Positions 1 through 10,373 are shown, counted from the stretch's first letter. The stretch is 51,426 bases of DNA from Pseudomonadota bacterium (GCA_021845505.1 JAJZVU010000027.1:1-51426), one strand, 5' to 3'. Notes: generated by a model from the sequence alone, not told the origin. A program made the numbers and translations.

Positions 1-63
1 CCTCACCCCCCGGCGACGAAGGGAGTCCTCGCCCCCCGGCGACGAAGGGGGCCCTCACCCCCC
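1..63. repeat. 26-bp GC-rich tandem repeat
   Basis: Two complete 26-bp units (1-26 and 27-52) and the start of a third (53-63) lie head to tail. Each full unit contains a C-tract, the core GGCGACGAAGGG and a following G- or A-rich end, so each can fold as a short C-run/G-run hairpin. The same core recurs at 200-214. The stretch is downstream of metW and no gene is recognised in it. The window edge cuts the array, so its full length is unknown. Confidence 0.7.
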
Positions 64-128
64 ACCCGGAGGTCCCAGCCCCACCGCCGCCTGACGGCCC
101 CAGCTCCCGCACCCCCTGCGCTGCCGAG

Positions 129-215
129 GGCCTTGCGGCCGCCGGGCCGCCCCAAGGCCGCAGGCGTCCCCCTCGGGGGGACGGAGCCGGGGTCGCCCCC
201 GGCGACGAAGGGGGC
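129..215. repeat. structured intergenic repeat downstream of metW
   Basis: This non-coding stretch is rich in inverted repeats. GGCCTTG (129-135) pairs with CAAGGCC (153-159). CGTCCCCC (165-172) pairs with GGGGGACG (176-183) across a 3-nt loop. A further copy of the CCCCGGCGACGAAGGGGG core follows at about 197-214, ending a few bases before the metW stop. No T-tract follows the hairpins in the metW direction, so a classic intrinsic terminator is not evident. It resembles the multi-copy GC-rich intergenic repeats seen in Burkholderiales genomes, which is an inference without a genome search. Confidence 0.5.
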
Positions 216-220
216 CCACC

Positions 221-796
221 TCACCCACTGAACACGAACATCGCCTCCGAAGCGAGCAGGTTGGGAAGGGTGTGCACCTCGCTGCCGGCGTGGATGCCGA
301 AGGCCTGCTGCACCCGCAGCCCGCACTTGGCGGCCAGCACCGAGAAGTCCGCCCAGGTGGCCACGCGCAGGTTCGGCGTGTCGTACCACTGGTAGGGCAG
401 TTCCTCGGTCACCGGAAGGCGGCCGCTGGCCACCCGCAACCGGATGCGCCAGTAGGCGAAATTGGCGAAGGTGGCGATGCCCGTGCGGCCGACCCGCGCC
501 GCCTCGCGCAGCGCGCGCTCGGTGTGGCGCAGGTTGGGCAGCGAGTCGATCATCAGCACGACGTCGAAACTGTCGTCGGCGAACATCGACAAGCCCTGCT
601 CGAGGTCGAGTTGCAGCACGTCGACGCCGCGCCTGGCGCAGGCGACGACCTTGTCGGGATCGATCTCCACCCCCTGCACCGAGCAGCCGCGCTGGTCGCG
701 CAACTGCGCCAGCAGCGCGCCGTTGCCGCAGCCCAGGTCGAGCACCCGGCTGCCGTGGGGCACGCGCGCCGCGATCAGGTCCAGGCGCCGGTTCAT
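221..796 (-). CDS. metW: methionine biosynthesis protein MetW (SAM-dependent methyltransferase fold)
   Basis: This 191-residue protein has a class I methyltransferase fold. The SAM-binding motif [12 protein letters not shown] is at residues 18-29, and the family-typical block [19 protein letters not shown] lies in the C-terminal half. MetW is nearly always encoded after metX and is thought to act with MetX in homoserine acylation for methionine synthesis; its own methyl acceptor is not established. The start ATG (796) overlaps the metX stop in an ATGA arrangement, so translation is probably coupled. Length is normal for the family. Confidence 0.93.
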   Translation of the reverse strand: MNRRLDLIAARVPHGSRVLDLGCGNGALLAQLRDQRGCSVQGVEIDPDKVVACARRGVDVLQLDLEQGLSMFADDSFDVVLMIDSLPNLRHTERALREAARVGRTGIATFANFAYWRIRLRVASGRLPVTEELPYQWYDTPNLRVATWADFSVLAAKCGLRVQQAFGIHAGSEVHTLPNLLASEAMFVFSG

Positions 797-1944
797 GCGG
801 CCTCGCCGATGCCGAGCTCGTCGGCGATGCGTCCGAAATACGCCCGCACCACGTCGTGATAGTGGGGTTCGTCCATCAGGAAGGCGTCGTGGCCATGCGG
901 CGAGTCGATTTCGGCGTAGCTGACCTCGCGGCGATTGGCGAGCAGCGCGCGCACGATCTCCCGCGAGCGCTCGGGGGAGAAGCGCCAGTCGGTGGTGAAG
1001 CTGGTCAGCAGGAAACGCGCGGTCGCCGGCGCCAACGCTGCAGCCAGGTTGCCGTCGTGCTCGCCGGCGGGGTCGAAGTAGTCCAGCGCGCGCGTCAGCA
1101 GCAGGTAGGTGTTGGCGTCGAAGTAGCCGCTGAACTTCTCCCCCTGGTGGCGCAGGTAGCTCTCGATCTGGAAGTCCACGTCGAAGCCGTAGGTCAGCTC
1201 CCCGCTGCGCAGGCTGCGACCGAACTTGCTGGCCATCGCGTCGTCGCTCAGGTAGGTGATGTGGCCGATCATCCGCGCCACGCTCAGGCCCTGCCGAGGC
1301 ACCACGCCGTGCTCGTAGTAGTTGCCCTGGTGGAAGTCCGGATCGCTGGCGATCGCGCGGCGCGCGACTTCGTTGAAGGCGATGTTCTGCGCCGACAGGC
1401 TGGGCGCGGTCGCCGCGGCCACGCAATGGGCCACGCGCTGCGCATGGCGGGTGGTCCACGCCAGCGCCTGCATGCCGCCCAGGCTGCCCCCCATCACCGC
1501 GGCCAGGCGCTCGATGCCCAGGCGGTCGAGCACCCGGGCCTGCGAGTCCACCCAGTCCTCCACCGTGACCACCGGGAAGCGGCTGCCCCAGGGCTTGCCG
1601 CTGGCCGGGTCGATGCTCATCGGCCCGGTCGAGCCGAAGCAAGAGCCGAGGTTGTTGACGCCGATGACAAAGAAACGCCGGGTGTCGACCGGCCGGCCCG
1701 GCCCCACCATGTTGTCCCACCAGCCGCGGGTCTTGTCGTCGCCGCCGTAGCAGCCGGCCACATGGTGGCTGGCGTTCAGCGCGTGGCAGATCAGCACCGC
1801 GTTGCTGCGCTGGGCGTTGAGCCGGCCGTAGGTCTCGACCATCAGCTCGTACGCCGGCATCACGGCCCCGCTCCGCAGCGGCAGCGCAGTGTCGAAGTGC
1901 ATGCGCTCGGGCCGCGGCTCGGGCGCTTCCAGGGCAGGGGCCAT
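793..1944 (-). CDS. metX: homoserine O-acyltransferase MetX
   Basis: An alpha/beta-hydrolase acyltransferase of 383 residues that activates the hydroxyl of homoserine, the first committed step of methionine synthesis. The nucleophile Ser154 lies in GGSLGGMQ, Asp319 in [10 protein letters not shown] and the catalytic His352 in SPHGHDAF. Oxyanion/substrate elements [10 protein letters not shown] and [12 protein letters not shown] are present. Some MetX enzymes use succinyl-CoA rather than acetyl-CoA, and the donor cannot be decided here. The start at 1944 was chosen because upstream residues in the same frame do not look like the family; MHFDTALPL at 1902 is an alternative. It is translationally coupled to metW and divergent from the LOG gene across 108 bp. 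No SAM riboswitch was recognised. Confidence 0.92.
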   Translation of the reverse strand: MAPALEAPEPRPERMHFDTALPLRSGAVMPAYELMVETYGRLNAQRSNAVLICHALNASHHVAGCYGGDDKTRGWWDNMVGPGRPVDTRRFFVIGVNNLGSCFGSTGPMSIDPASGKPWGSRFPVVTVEDWVDSQARVLDRLGIERLAAVMGGSLGGMQALAWTTRHAQRVAHCVAAATAPSLSAQNIAFNEVARRAIASDPDFHQGNYYEHGVVPRQGLSVARMIGHITYLSDDAMASKFGRSLRSGELTYGFDVDFQIESYLRHQGEKFSGYFDANTYLLLTRALDYFDPAGEHDGNLAAALAPATARFLLTSFTTDWRFSPERSREIVRALLANRREVSYAEIDSPHGHDAFLMDEPHYHDVVRAYFGRIADELGIGEAA

Positions 1945-2052
1945 CTCGGGGGCGGCGGGAATCAGGGGAAGCGGCAGCGGCCAGTATAGGGTTGGCTCCG
2001 CCGCCTGGCCGCACGCTGGCCGGCTGCCCGCCGGCCACGCTAAGCTGCGGGC

Positions 2053-2964
2053 ATGTCCAGAAAACGCAAGAACTCGCTGCACGCCCGCAACTTCCCCAGC
2101 GCGCGCGACGAGGCGGCCGAGCAGGGTCTGCCGTCACGCTATGCCGGCCCCGAGAGCAGCTACCGCCTGGCCTTCACCGACACCGCGTTCCTGTTGCACG
2201 ACGACCTGCGACCGGTCCGCCTGCAGCTCGAGTTGCTCAAGCCGGAGATGGTGCAACGCCAGCAGGGGATCGATGCCACCGTGGTGGTGTTCGGCAGCGC
2301 GCGCATCGTGGCGCCCGACATCGCCGAGCAGCGGCTGCAGCAGGCGCAGGCGGCCGGCGACACCCAGGGCGTGGCGCGCGCCCGCCAGGCGCTCAAGCTG
2401 TCGCGCCATTACGTCGAGGCGCGGCGCTTCGCCGAACTCGTCACCCGCGCCAGCCACGACCTGGCGCAACCGCTGGCGGTGGTCACCGGAGGCGGCCCCG
2501 GGATCATGGAGGCCGGAAACCGCGGCGCGCTCGACGCCGGCGGGCCCAGCGTCGGGCTGAACATCGTGCTGCCCCACGAAGGCGAGCCCAACCCCTACAT
2601 CACCCCGGAATTGTGTTTCCGCTTCCACTATTTCGCGATGCGGAAAATGCACTTCCTGATGCGATCGGTCGCCCTGGTGTGCTTTCCCGGGGGATTCGGA
2701 ACCCTCGACGAGTTGTTCGAAGTGCTGACCCTGACCCAGACGCGCAAGGTGCACCGGCGGCCGATCCTGCTGTTCGACCGGGAATTCTGGACCAGCCTGA
2801 TCGACTTCGACCACCTGGTCCGCACCGGCATGATCGGCGCCGACGACCTGAAGCTGTTCCATTACGTCGAGACCGCCGAGCAGGCCTGGCAACTGCTGCG
2901 GCGCGAACTCGCGCTCGACCCCCCCGACAGCGCCGACCCCGCGGCGCCGCGGCCCGCGGCCTGA
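2053..2964 (+). CDS. LOG-family (lysine-decarboxylase-like fold) protein
   Basis: A 303-residue Rossmann-fold protein of the LOG family. The two diagnostic motifs are GGGPGIME (residues 146-153) and PGGFGTLDE (212-220). Together they form the nucleotide-binding and catalytic site of cytokinin-activating phosphoribohydrolases and of the related nucleotide 5'-monophosphate nucleosidases (PpnN-like). A long N-terminal region before the core makes it bigger than the roughly 200-residue plant-type LOG proteins, so a nucleotide-turnover role is as likely as cytokinin release. It is divergent from metX and followed 17 bp later by the ExbD-like gene. In related Burkholderiales the position before exbD-leuS is often held by an exbB/tolQ gene. 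Confidence 0.85.
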   Translation: MSRKRKNSLHARNFPSARDEAAEQGLPSRYAGPESSYRLAFTDTAFLLHDDLRPVRLQLELLKPEMVQRQQGIDATVVVFGSARIVAPDIAEQRLQQAQAAGDTQGVARARQALKLSRHYVEARRFAELVTRASHDLAQPLAVVTGGGPGIMEAGNRGALDAGGPSVGLNIVLPHEGEPNPYITPELCFRFHYFAMRKMHFLMRSVALVCFPGGFGTLDELFEVLTLTQTRKVHRRPILLFDREFWTSLIDFDHLVRTGMIGADDLKLFHYVETAEQAWQLLRRELALDPPDSADPAAPRPAA

Positions 2965-2981
2965 GCGACGGCGACCCGGCG

Positions 2982-3473
2982 ATGGCCTTCGCACGCTTCG
3001 AGCGCGGCCGCGGCGAAACCCCGCTGAGCGACATCAACATGACCCCGCTGATCGACGTCATGCTGGTGCTGCTGGTCATCCTGCTGCTGACCGCTCCGCT
3101 GCTCGACGGCCGCATCGCGCTGCAGCTGCCGCGGGTCGATGCGGCGGCCGGCGCGGCGGCGGTCGACCTGCCGGTGCTCAGCCTGCGGCGCGACGGCCGC
3201 ATCGACCTGGACGGCCGCTCGCTGACCGAGGCGCAGCTGCCGGCCGCGCTGCGTGCGCTGGGCGCGTCGCCGACCCACCGCGGGCTGCGCATCCGCGCCG
3301 ACGCCGCGGTGCCGTACGGCGAGGTGGCGCGGGTCATCGCGGCGGCGCAGGCCGCCGGGCTGACCAGCCTGGACCTGATGACCCGGCCCGCGGCGCTCCC
3401 CGCGGGCCAGGCAACCGCGTCGCGACGCGGGCCGCAGGCCGCGGCCTCGCCGCGAAGCGTCGGCGGCAACTAA
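2982..3473 (+). CDS. ExbD/TolR-family biopolymer transport protein
   Basis: A 163-residue protein with a short cytoplasmic N-terminus, one transmembrane helix (about residues 22-42) and a periplasmic domain. The helix contains the conserved Asp25 in [14 protein letters not shown], the proton-channel residue of ExbD and TolR. These proteins work with ExbB or TolQ to couple the proton-motive force to TonB or to the Tol-Pal system. No exbB/tolQ gene is adjacent, which is unusual. The C-terminal tail after about residue 137 is Ala/Arg-rich and looks disordered. It lies upstream of leuS with a 55-bp gap. Confidence 0.85.
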   Translation: MAFARFERGRGETPLSDINMTPLIDVMLVLLVILLLTAPLLDGRIALQLPRVDAAAGAAAVDLPVLSLRRDGRIDLDGRSLTEAQLPAALRALGASPTHRGLRIRADAAVPYGEVARVIAAAQAAGLTSLDLMTRPAALPAGQATASRRGPQAAASPRSVGGN

Positions 3474-3528
3474 CATGGCGGCTGGCGCGCCGCCGCGCAC
3501 GGCGCGAGACCTTCCAGCCCCAGCCGAT

Positions 3529-6213
3529 ATGAACTCCAAGTACGACGCCGCAGCGGTCGAGCTCGCCGCGCAGCAACACTGGCAGGCCACCGACGCCTAC
3601 CGGGTGCGCGAGGACGCGCCCGGGCCGAAGTTCTACGCCTGCTCGATGCTGCCCTACCCCAGCGGCAAGCTGCACATGGGCCATGTGCGCAACTACACCA
3701 TCAACGACATGTTGACCCGGTACCTGCGCATGAAGGGCTACAACGTGCTGATGCCCATGGGCTGGGACGCGTTCGGACTGCCGGCCGAGAACGCGGCGAT
3801 GAAGAACCGCGTGCCCCCGGCTCGCTGGACCTACGACAACATCGCGTACATGAAGCGCCAGATGCAGGCGATGGGCCTGGCGATCGACTGGAGCCGCGAG
3901 GTCGCGACCTGCTCGCCCGAGTACTACCGCTGGAACCAGTGGCTGTTCCTGCGCATGCTCGAAAAGGGCATCGCCGAGCGCCGCACCCAGGTGGTGAACT
4001 GGGACCCGGTCGACCAGACCGTGCTGGCCAACGAGCAGGTGATCGACGGCCGCGGCTGGCGCAGCGGCGCGCCGGTCGAGCGGCGCGAGATCCCCGGCTA
4101 CTACCTGCGCATCACCGACTACGCCGAGGAATTGCTGGCCGCGGTGGCCGACCCGGCCGACCGCAACTACCTGGCCGGCTGGCCCGACAGGGTGCGGCTG
4201 ATGCAGCAGAACTGGATCGGCCGCAGCGAGGGGGTGCGCTTCGCCTTCGAGCACGACATCCGCGACGCCGCCGGCCAGCTGATCCAGGGCGGGCGCATGC
4301 ATGTGTTCACCACCCGTGCCGACACCATCTTCGGCGTGACCTTCTGCGCGGTCGCGCCCGAGCACCCGCTGGCCGCGCACGCCGCTGCGGGCAACCCCGA
4401 ACTGGCCGCTTTCATCGCCCGTTGCGCCCAGGGCGGCACCACCGAGGCCGAACTGGCGCTGAAGGACAAGGAGGGCATGCCCACCGGGCTGCACCTGCGC
4501 CACCCGCTGACCGGCGACGCGGTGCCGCTGTGGGTGGGCAACTACGTGCTGATGAGCTACGGCGACGGCGCGGTGATGGGGGTGCCGGCTCACGACGAGC
4601 GCGACTTCGCCTTCGCCCGCAAGTACGGCCTGCCGATCCGCCAGGTGGTCGAGGTCGCCGGCGAGACCTTCAGCGATCAGCGCTGGGCCGACTGGTACGC
4701 CGACAAGCAGCGCTGCCGCTGCGTGCACTCGGGCCCCGGCTTCGAGTTCCTCGACGGTCTCGACCACCAGCAGGCGGTCGACCGCGTCGCCGAGCTGCTG
4801 GCCGCGCGCGCCCTGGGGGACAAGCGCACCACCTGGCGGCTGCGCGACTGGGGGATCTCGCGCCAGCGCTACTGGGGCACGCCGATCCCGATCATCCACT
4901 GCGAACACTGCGGCAGCGTGCCGGTTCCCGAAGACGACCTGCCGGTGCTGCTTCCCGAGGACCTGATCCCCGACGGCAGCGGCAACCCGCTGGCTCGCTG
5001 CGAGTCCTTCGTGCAGGTCGACTGCCCGCGCTGCGGCCGCGCCGCGCGGCGCGAGACCGACACCATGGACACCTTCGTCGATTCGTCCTGGTACTTCATG
5101 CGCTACACCTGCGCCGACAACGCGCAGGCGATGGTCGACCAGCGGGTCGACCAGTGGCTGCCGATGGACCAGTACATCGGGGGCATCGAGCACGCGATCC
5201 TGCACCTGCTGTACGCGCGCTTCTGGACCAAGGTGATGCGCGACCTCGGGCTGGTGCGCGCCGACGAACCCTTCCAGCGGCTGCTCACCCAGGGCATGGT
5301 GCTCAACCACATCTATTCGCGCCGCGGCCAGGCCGGGGGCGTCGAGTACTTCTGGCCGCACGAGGTCGATCCGGTGCTCGATTCCGACGGCCACATCGTC
5401 GGCGCGCGCCTGAAGCGCGACGGCAGCGCGGTCGACTACGGCGGCGTGGGCACGATGAGCAAGAGCAAGAACAACGGCGTCGACCCGCAGCAGCTGATCG
5501 ACCGCTACGGCGCCGACACCGCGCGGCTGTTCACCATGTTCGCAGCGCCTCCCGAGGCGACGCTGGAATGGAACGATTCCGCGGTCGACGGCGCGCAGCG
5601 CTACCTGCGACGCGTCTGGGAGGGCGCGCAGCAGGTGGCGGCGGCCGGCGATGCCGCGGCCGCGCCGTGGAACGACCTGCCCGCTGCGCTGGACGCGCTG
5701 CGCCAGGCCCGGCGGGAGATCCACCTGGTGCTCGGGCAGATCAGCCACGACTACGAGCGCATGCAGTACAACACCGTGGTGTCCGGGTGCATGAAGCTGC
5801 TCAACCAGATCGAGCAGGTGCAGGCGCAGCCGCTGCCCGACGGCAGCGACCCGGGCTGGCGCGCCAAGCTGCTGCACGAGGCCTGGGGGGTGCTGCTGCG
5901 CGCCCTCTATCCGGTCGCGCCGCACCTGTGCCATGTGCTGTGGGTGCAGCTGGGATTCGCCGCGGAGCAGGGCGAGCTGCTCGACGCCGCGTGGCCGCAG
6001 GTCGACGCCGACGCGCTGCGCCAGCAGCACATCGAGCTGGTGCTGCAGATCAACGGCAAGCTGCGCGGCAGCCTGCGCGTGGCCGCGCAGGCCGACCGCG
6101 CCGCGATCGAAGCGGCCGCGCTGGCCAGCCCCGAATTCACCCGCCACGCCCAGGGGCGCGCGCCGAGGAAGGTCATCGTGGTCGAGCAAAGGCTGGTCAA
6201 TGTCGTCGTCTGA
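3529..6213 (+). CDS. leuS: leucyl-tRNA synthetase
   Basis: A class I aminoacyl-tRNA synthetase of 894 residues that attaches leucine to tRNA-Leu in the cytoplasm. The HIGH signature is HMGH at residues 49-52 in [14 protein letters not shown], and KMSKS is MSKSK at 643-647 in [13 protein letters not shown]. The inserted editing domain has the threonine-rich [12 protein letters not shown] segment, and a zinc-type insertion with CEHCGS and CPRCGR is visible. The start MNSKYD was preferred over an in-frame ATG 18 codons earlier because it matches the family N-terminus. It overlaps lptE by 14 bp, giving the conserved leuS-lptE-holA order. Confidence 0.97.
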   Translation: MNSKYDAAAVELAAQQHWQATDAYRVREDAPGPKFYACSMLPYPSGKLHMGHVRNYTINDMLTRYLRMKGYNVLMPMGWDAFGLPAENAAMKNRVPPARWTYDNIAYMKRQMQAMGLAIDWSREVATCSPEYYRWNQWLFLRMLEKGIAERRTQVVNWDPVDQTVLANEQVIDGRGWRSGAPVERREIPGYYLRITDYAEELLAAVADPADRNYLAGWPDRVRLMQQNWIGRSEGVRFAFEHDIRDAAGQLIQGGRMHVFTTRADTIFGVTFCAVAPEHPLAAHAAAGNPELAAFIARCAQGGTTEAELALKDKEGMPTGLHLRHPLTGDAVPLWVGNYVLMSYGDGAVMGVPAHDERDFAFARKYGLPIRQVVEVAGETFSDQRWADWYADKQRCRCVHSGPGFEFLDGLDHQQAVDRVAELLAARALGDKRTTWRLRDWGISRQRYWGTPIPIIHCEHCGSVPVPEDDLPVLLPEDLIPDGSGNPLARCESFVQVDCPRCGRAARRETDTMDTFVDSSWYFMRYTCADNAQAMVDQRVDQWLPMDQYIGGIEHAILHLLYARFWTKVMRDLGLVRADEPFQRLLTQGMVLNHIYSRRGQAGGVEYFWPHEVDPVLDSDGHIVGARLKRDGSAVDYGGVGTMSKSKNNGVDPQQLIDRYGADTARLFTMFAAPPEATLEWNDSAVDGAQRYLRRVWEGAQQVAAAGDAAAAPWNDLPAALDALRQARREIHLVLGQISHDYERMQYNTVVSGCMKLLNQIEQVQAQPLPDGSDPGWRAKLLHEAWGVLLRALYPVAPHLCHVLWVQLGFAAEQGELLDAAWPQVDADALRQQHIELVLQINGKLRGSLRVAAQADRAAIEAAALASPEFTRHAQGRAPRKVIVVEQRLVNVVV

Positions 6214-6769
6214 GCCGGCGACCCGCGCTGCGGCGCGCCGCAGCCTGCTGGCGCGCGCCGCAGCCGGCCTGCTGCCGGCTGCGGCCGCTTTGCTGCTCGG
6301 CGGCTGCGGGTTCGCGCTGCGCGGGTCGACCGACCTGGCCTTCTCCACCTTGGCAGTACGCGGCCAGGACGGGCCGCTGCTGCAGGCGATCCAGCGCAGC
6401 ATCGCGTCCACCACCAACACCCGGCTGGTCAGCGATCCTCGCCAGGCGCAGGCGGTGCTCTCGGTGCTGCAGGAGACGATGACCCAGACCCCGACCGCGT
6501 ACAACGCCGACGGGACGGTCGCGCAGTACACCTTGCTCGAGAGCGTGGTGTTCGAGCTGCAGACCGCGAGCGGACAGACGCTGATCGCACCGACCACGCT
6601 GACCCGCACCAGCCTGTTGAGCTACAGCACCGGGGCGGCGCTGGCCAAGGCCGAGGAGGCCGATCTGCTGTACAAGGGAATGCGCCGGGCGCTGGTCGAT
6701 CGCATCCTGTTCCAGTTGGCCAATTTCCGGCCGCCCGCCGGTGTCGTGTCGACGCCGCGCACCCGTTGA
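6200..6769 (+). CDS. lptE: LPS-assembly lipoprotein LptE
   Basis: A 189-residue lipoprotein that plugs the LptD barrel and helps place lipopolysaccharide in the outer leaflet of the outer membrane. A positively charged N-terminus is followed by a hydrophobic signal and the lipobox LLGGC with lipidated Cys36. The mature start CGFALRG is characteristic of LptE. The ATG lies inside the end of leuS, so expression is probably coupled, and holA follows after 13 bp. Length fits the family. Confidence 0.9.
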   Translation: MSSSEPATRAAARRSLLARAAAGLLPAAAALLLGGCGFALRGSTDLAFSTLAVRGQDGPLLQAIQRSIASTTNTRLVSDPRQAQAVLSVLQETMTQTPTAYNADGTVAQYTLLESVVFELQTASGQTLIAPTTLTRTSLLSYSTGAALAKAEEADLLYKGMRRALVDRILFQLANFRPPAGVVSTPRTR

Positions 6770-6782
6770 TCCGGCTGCCGCG

Positions 6783-7868
6783 ATGCCGCTGATCCGCCAG
6801 TCCCAGCTTGCCGATGCGCTGCGCTCCGGCCTGCGCGGGCCCTACACGGTGTTCGGCGACGAACTGCTGCTGGTCATCGAGGCGCTGGACGCGGTGCGCG
6901 CGGTCGCCGCGCAGGCCGGCTACCAGCGCGGCGAGCCCTACCAGGTCGACAAGGACTTCGACTGGCAGGTGCTGCTGGCGCAGATGCGCGAGCGCAGCCT
7001 GTTCGGCGAGCGCAAGCTGGTGGAATTGCGCATCCCCGGCGGCAAACCCGGGCGCGAGGGCGCCGCGGCGCTGGCCGAACTGGCGCAGCAGGACGACCCC
7101 GACTGCCTGTGCCTGGTGTGGCTGCCGCGACTGGACGCCGCGACGCAGAAGGCCGACTGGTTCGCCCGGCTGGCCGATCGCGGCACCGCGGTGCGGGTGG
7201 ACAACGTCGAGCCCGAGCAGCTCGGCGGGTGGATGCGCGAGCGCCTGCTGCGCCACGGCCTGCGGCTTCCCGCCGGCGCGGCCGGCCAGGAATGCCTGGA
7301 CCTGCTGGTAGCGCGCACCGAGGGCAACCTGCTGGCTGCGCACCAGGAGGTGGAAAAGCTGGCCTTGCTGGTCGAGCCCGGCGAACTGGCGGCGCAGGAG
7401 CTGCAGCAGCTGGTGCAGGCGGCCGCCCGCTACAACGTGTTCCGCCTTGCCGAAAGCGTGCTGGCTGGAGACGCCGCGCGGCTGCTGCGCATGCTCGAGG
7501 GCCTGCAGGGCGAAGGCGTCGCCCCGGTGCTGGCGCATTGGACGCTGGCCGAGGAATTGCGCGCCTGGTTGCGGGTACGCCAGGGGCTGGACGCTGGCCA
7601 GGGCTTCGCCGCGCTGGCGCGCGCCAACCGCATCTGGGGGGCGCGTGAAAAGCTGCTGCAGCGCGCGTTGCCTCGCCTGAGCCTGCGGGTGATCGAGGGG
7701 CTGCTGCTGCGCGCGGCCGCCTGCGACCGCGCGATCAAGGGACTGCGACCGCCCGAGCTGCCCCACGAGCCGTGGCAGGCGGTGCGCCAGCTGGCGCTGG
7801 CGATGGCGCAAAGCGTCACCCCGCTGGGAACCGGCAGCGCGCTGGCGCCGCGGCTGGTGCTGCTGTAG
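6783..7868 (+). CDS. holA: DNA polymerase III subunit delta
   Basis: The 361-residue delta subunit of the clamp loader, which opens the beta sliding clamp during loading. The N-terminal AAA+-like domain contains the clamp-interacting region MRERSLFGERKLVEL (about residues 70-85), typical of HolA. The C-terminal half is the helical collar domain (segment PHEPWQAVRQLALAMAQ near the end). The start MPLIRQSQL matches the family N-terminus. It ends the leuS-lptE-holA group and converges on cbbY with a 28-bp gap. Confidence 0.93.
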   Translation: MPLIRQSQLADALRSGLRGPYTVFGDELLLVIEALDAVRAVAAQAGYQRGEPYQVDKDFDWQVLLAQMRERSLFGERKLVELRIPGGKPGREGAAALAELAQQDDPDCLCLVWLPRLDAATQKADWFARLADRGTAVRVDNVEPEQLGGWMRERLLRHGLRLPAGAAGQECLDLLVARTEGNLLAAHQEVEKLALLVEPGELAAQELQQLVQAAARYNVFRLAESVLAGDAARLLRMLEGLQGEGVAPVLAHWTLAEELRAWLRVRQGLDAGQGFAALARANRIWGAREKLLQRALPRLSLRVIEGLLLRAAACDRAIKGLRPPELPHEPWQAVRQLALAMAQSVTPLGTGSALAPRLVLL

Positions 7869-7896
7869 AGCCGCGGCGTCGCGCCCGCGCTCGCGC

Positions 7897-8685
7897 CTAC
7901 GCTCGCGCCCACTCGCGCAGCTGGCTCACCCCGACGACCCCGCTCCAGTCCTGCCCGGCGACCCGGCCGCGCACCGTCGCGCGCGCCTCGCCCAGGCCGT
8001 CGAGCACCGCCCAGGCGCCGTCGAAGTCCTGCTGCAGCGTGTACTCGGCCGGGGTGACGATGGTGCGCAGACCCGCGTCCACCGCCGCGCGCAGGCCGAC
8101 GGCCGAATCCTCGAAGGCCAGGCACTCGTCGGCGGCCAGCCCCAGGCGTTGCAGCACCCACAGGTAGATCGCCGGATCGGGCTTCTTGCGCGGCACGCAA
8201 TCGCCGGCGCCCACGCAGGCGAACAGCCCCTGCGCGGCCTCGCCGAGGTTGGCGCGCAGCAGCGAGTGCACGTTGGCCTCGCTGGTCGTGGTCGCGATGG
8301 CCAGCGCCAAGCCGGCCCGGCGCGCCTGCCGCAGCAGCCTGGCCACGCCGCCGCGCAGCCGCACCTGCCCGGCGTCGACCTGGCGCAGGTAATGCGCGGT
8401 CTTGCGGCGATGCACTTCGGCGACCAGCTGCTGCGCCCCGGCCGCCGCGGCCGCCTGCGGGTCGACGCCGCGCCAGTAATGCAACACCCGCTCCTTGCCG
8501 CCGGCCACCGCCAGCAGCTCGCCGTACAGACCGACGTCCCAGTGCCAGCCGAGGCCGAGTTCGTCGAAAGCCAGGTTGAAGGCCACGCGATGGCCGTCGC
8601 GCTCGGTCTGCGCCAGCGTGCCGTCGACGTCGAACACCAGCGCCCGCAGCGGCGGACGCGGCCGGCTCAGCGCGCTTCGCGCCAT
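7897..8685 (-). CDS. cbbY: CbbY-type HAD phosphatase (xylulose-1,5-bisphosphate phosphatase)
   Basis: A 262-residue HAD-superfamily phosphatase. The nucleophile motif DVDGT has Asp19 and Asp21, and the C-terminal motif is FEDSAVGLRAA. The stretch DGHRVAFNLAFDELGL followed by WDVGLYGELL and GGKERV is the signature of CbbY from Rhodobacter and plants. That enzyme removes xylulose-1,5-bisphosphate, a misfire product that inhibits RuBisCO. It is last in the minus-strand cbb operon, and its start overlaps the preceding redoxin gene by 19 bp, which supports a Calvin-cycle role. A generic sugar-phosphate phosphatase is the alternative. Confidence 0.85.
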   Translation of the reverse strand: MARSALSRPRPPLRALVFDVDGTLAQTERDGHRVAFNLAFDELGLGWHWDVGLYGELLAVAGGKERVLHYWRGVDPQAAAAAGAQQLVAEVHRRKTAHYLRQVDAGQVRLRGGVARLLRQARRAGLALAIATTTSEANVHSLLRANLGEAAQGLFACVGAGDCVPRKKPDPAIYLWVLQRLGLAADECLAFEDSAVGLRAAVDAGLRTIVTPAEYTLQQDFDGAWAVLDGLGEARATVRGRVAGQDWSGVVGVSQLREWARA

Positions 8686-9227
8686 TTGATCGAGCAGCCG
8701 ATGCTGGGGATCTGCTCGTCGGGGCCGCCGCGCCCCTCGGCGATGCCCCGCATGGCTTCGTAGAGCTCGCGCCGGGTGTCGGGCGCCGGCTGCGCCAGCC
8801 CGCGCGCCGAATCGAGGCGGCCGCGGTATTGCAGCAGCAACCGGGCGTCGAAGCCGAACAGGTCGGGAGTGCACACCGCACCGTAGGCTTTCGCCACCTG
8901 CTGCGAGGCGTCGAACAGGTAGGGGAAGTCCCAGCCGTGGCGCTGCGCGAACTCCTTCATGTTGTCGAAGGAATCCTCCGGGTACGCGACGGTGTCGTTG
9001 CTGTTGATCGCCACGCTGTGCACCCCGAGTTCGCGCAGCGCCCGCGCCTCGCGCGCCAGCCGCGGGGCCACCGCCTGCACGTAGGGGCAGTGGTTGCAGA
9101 CGAACATCACCACCAGGCCGCGCGGGCCCCGCGCCTGCTCCAGGCTGCAGTCGCGGCCATCGACCCCGGGCAGCCGGAAGTCGGGCGCGGGCATGCCGCG
9201 GCGCACCGGGTCGGCGGTAGCTGCCAT
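8667..9227 (-). CDS. AhpC/TSA-type thioredoxin-like redoxin
   Basis: A 186-residue thioredoxin-fold protein with a redox motif CNHC (Cys44, Cys47) in MFVCNHCPYV and the redoxin pattern FRLPGVDG before it. Proteins with this CNHCP motif are widespread, and most have no assigned substrate. AGGAGG lies 7 bp upstream of the ATG. It sits between cbbA and cbbY in the cbb operon and overlaps cbbY by 19 bp, so it is probably co-transcribed with the Calvin-cycle genes. A thiol-redox role tuned to autotrophic growth is possible but only inferred from position. Confidence 0.8.
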   Translation of the reverse strand: MAATADPVRRGMPAPDFRLPGVDGRDCSLEQARGPRGLVVMFVCNHCPYVQAVAPRLAREARALRELGVHSVAINSNDTVAYPEDSFDNMKEFAQRHGWDFPYLFDASQQVAKAYGAVCTPDLFGFDARLLLQYRGRLDSARGLAQPAPDTRRELYEAMRGIAEGRGGPDEQIPSIGCSIKWREAR

Positions 9228-9249
9228 GTCGGTCCTCCTGCCGCGGGGT

Positions 9250-10314
9250 TCAGCGCACCTTGGGCGCGAGCTGGCCCTTGTCGTAGCGCTGGGACATGGC
9301 CTCCAGGCCGATCGCCCGGATGCGCGAAGCATGGCCCGCGGTGCCGAAGGCCTCGTAGCGCGCCTTGCAGATCTGCTTCATCGCCTGGATGGACGCGCTG
9401 AGGAATTTGCGCGGATCGAATTCCTTCGGGTGGGTCGCGAGGAACTTGCGGATCGAACCCGTCGAGGCCATGCGCAGGTCGGTGTCGATGTTGACCTTGC
9501 GCACCCCGTGGCGGATGCCCTCGACGATCTCCTCGACCGGCACGCCGTAGGTCTCCCCCATGTCCCCGCCGTACTCGTTGATGACCTGCAGCCAGTCCTG
9601 GGGGACCGACGACGAGCCGTGCATCACCAGGTGGGTGTCGGGGATGCGGGCGTGGATCTGCTTGATGCGCTCGATGGCCAGGATGTCCCCGGTCGGCGGG
9701 CGGGTGAACTTGTACGCGCCGTGGCTGGTGCCGATCGCGATGGCCAGCGCGTCGACCCCGGTGCGCGCGACAAAGTCGGCGGCTTCCTCGGGGTCGGTCA
9801 GCAACTGGCTGTGGTCGAGCTTGCCCTCGGCGCCGATGCCGTCCTCCTCGCCCGCGGTGCCGGTCTCCAGCGAACCCAGGCAGCCGAGTTCGCCTTCCAC
9901 CGACACCCCGCAGGCGTGCGCCAGCTCGACCACCCGACGCGTCACGTCGACGTTGTAGTCGTAGCTGGTCGGCGTCTTGCCGTCGGTACCCAGCGAACCG
10001 TCCATCATCACCGACGAAAAGCCCAGCTGGATCGAGCGCTGGCAGACCGCGGGGCTGGTGCCGTGGTCCTGGTGCATGCACACCGGGATCTGCGGGAATT
10101 CCTCGATCGCCGCCAGGATCAGGTGGCGCAGGAACGGCGCCCCCGCGTATTTGCGCGCCCCGGCCGAGGCCTGCACGATCACCGGCGAGTCGGTCTCGGC
10201 CGCCGCCTCCATGATCGCGCGCATCTGCTCCAGGTTGTTGACGTTGAAGGCGGGTACGCCGTAGGAGTGCTCGGCGGCGTGGTCGAGCAATTGCCGCAGG
10301 GAAATCAGGGCCAT
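9250..10314 (-). CDS. cbbA: class II fructose-bisphosphate aldolase, Calvin-cycle type
   Basis: A 354-residue zinc-dependent aldolase. It condenses glyceraldehyde-3-phosphate and DHAP to fructose-1,6-bisphosphate, and in the Calvin cycle also makes sedoheptulose-1,7-bisphosphate. Zinc and active-site residues appear in HQDHG (81-85), the glutamate of VEGELGCLG and the histidine of LVMHGSSS, followed by KVNIDTDLR. The insertion with [14 protein letters not shown] is typical of the Calvin-type class II branch. It follows pgk (59 bp) and precedes the redoxin gene (22 bp), all on the same strand. Confidence 0.95.
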   Translation of the reverse strand: MALISLRQLLDHAAEHSYGVPAFNVNNLEQMRAIMEAAAETDSPVIVQASAGARKYAGAPFLRHLILAAIEEFPQIPVCMHQDHGTSPAVCQRSIQLGFSSVMMDGSLGTDGKTPTSYDYNVDVTRRVVELAHACGVSVEGELGCLGSLETGTAGEEDGIGAEGKLDHSQLLTDPEEAADFVARTGVDALAIAIGTSHGAYKFTRPPTGDILAIERIKQIHARIPDTHLVMHGSSSVPQDWLQVINEYGGDMGETYGVPVEEIVEGIRHGVRKVNIDTDLRMASTGSIRKFLATHPKEFDPRKFLSASIQAMKQICKARYEAFGTAGHASRIRAIGLEAMSQRYDKGQLAPKVR

Positions 10315-10373
10315 GGTCGGGAGTCCGGTGGGATGGTCTACTGGGCGAACAACGGAAGAGGGACGGCTGGCGC

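Noticed and set aside
1945-2052. Possible SAM riboswitch ahead of metX
   Set aside because: The 108-bp gap shows no conserved riboswitch core or terminator/antiterminator pair.
3334-6609. A 1091-codon open frame antisense to leuS
   Set aside because: It covers the well-supported leuS gene on the other strand and shows no protein family features.
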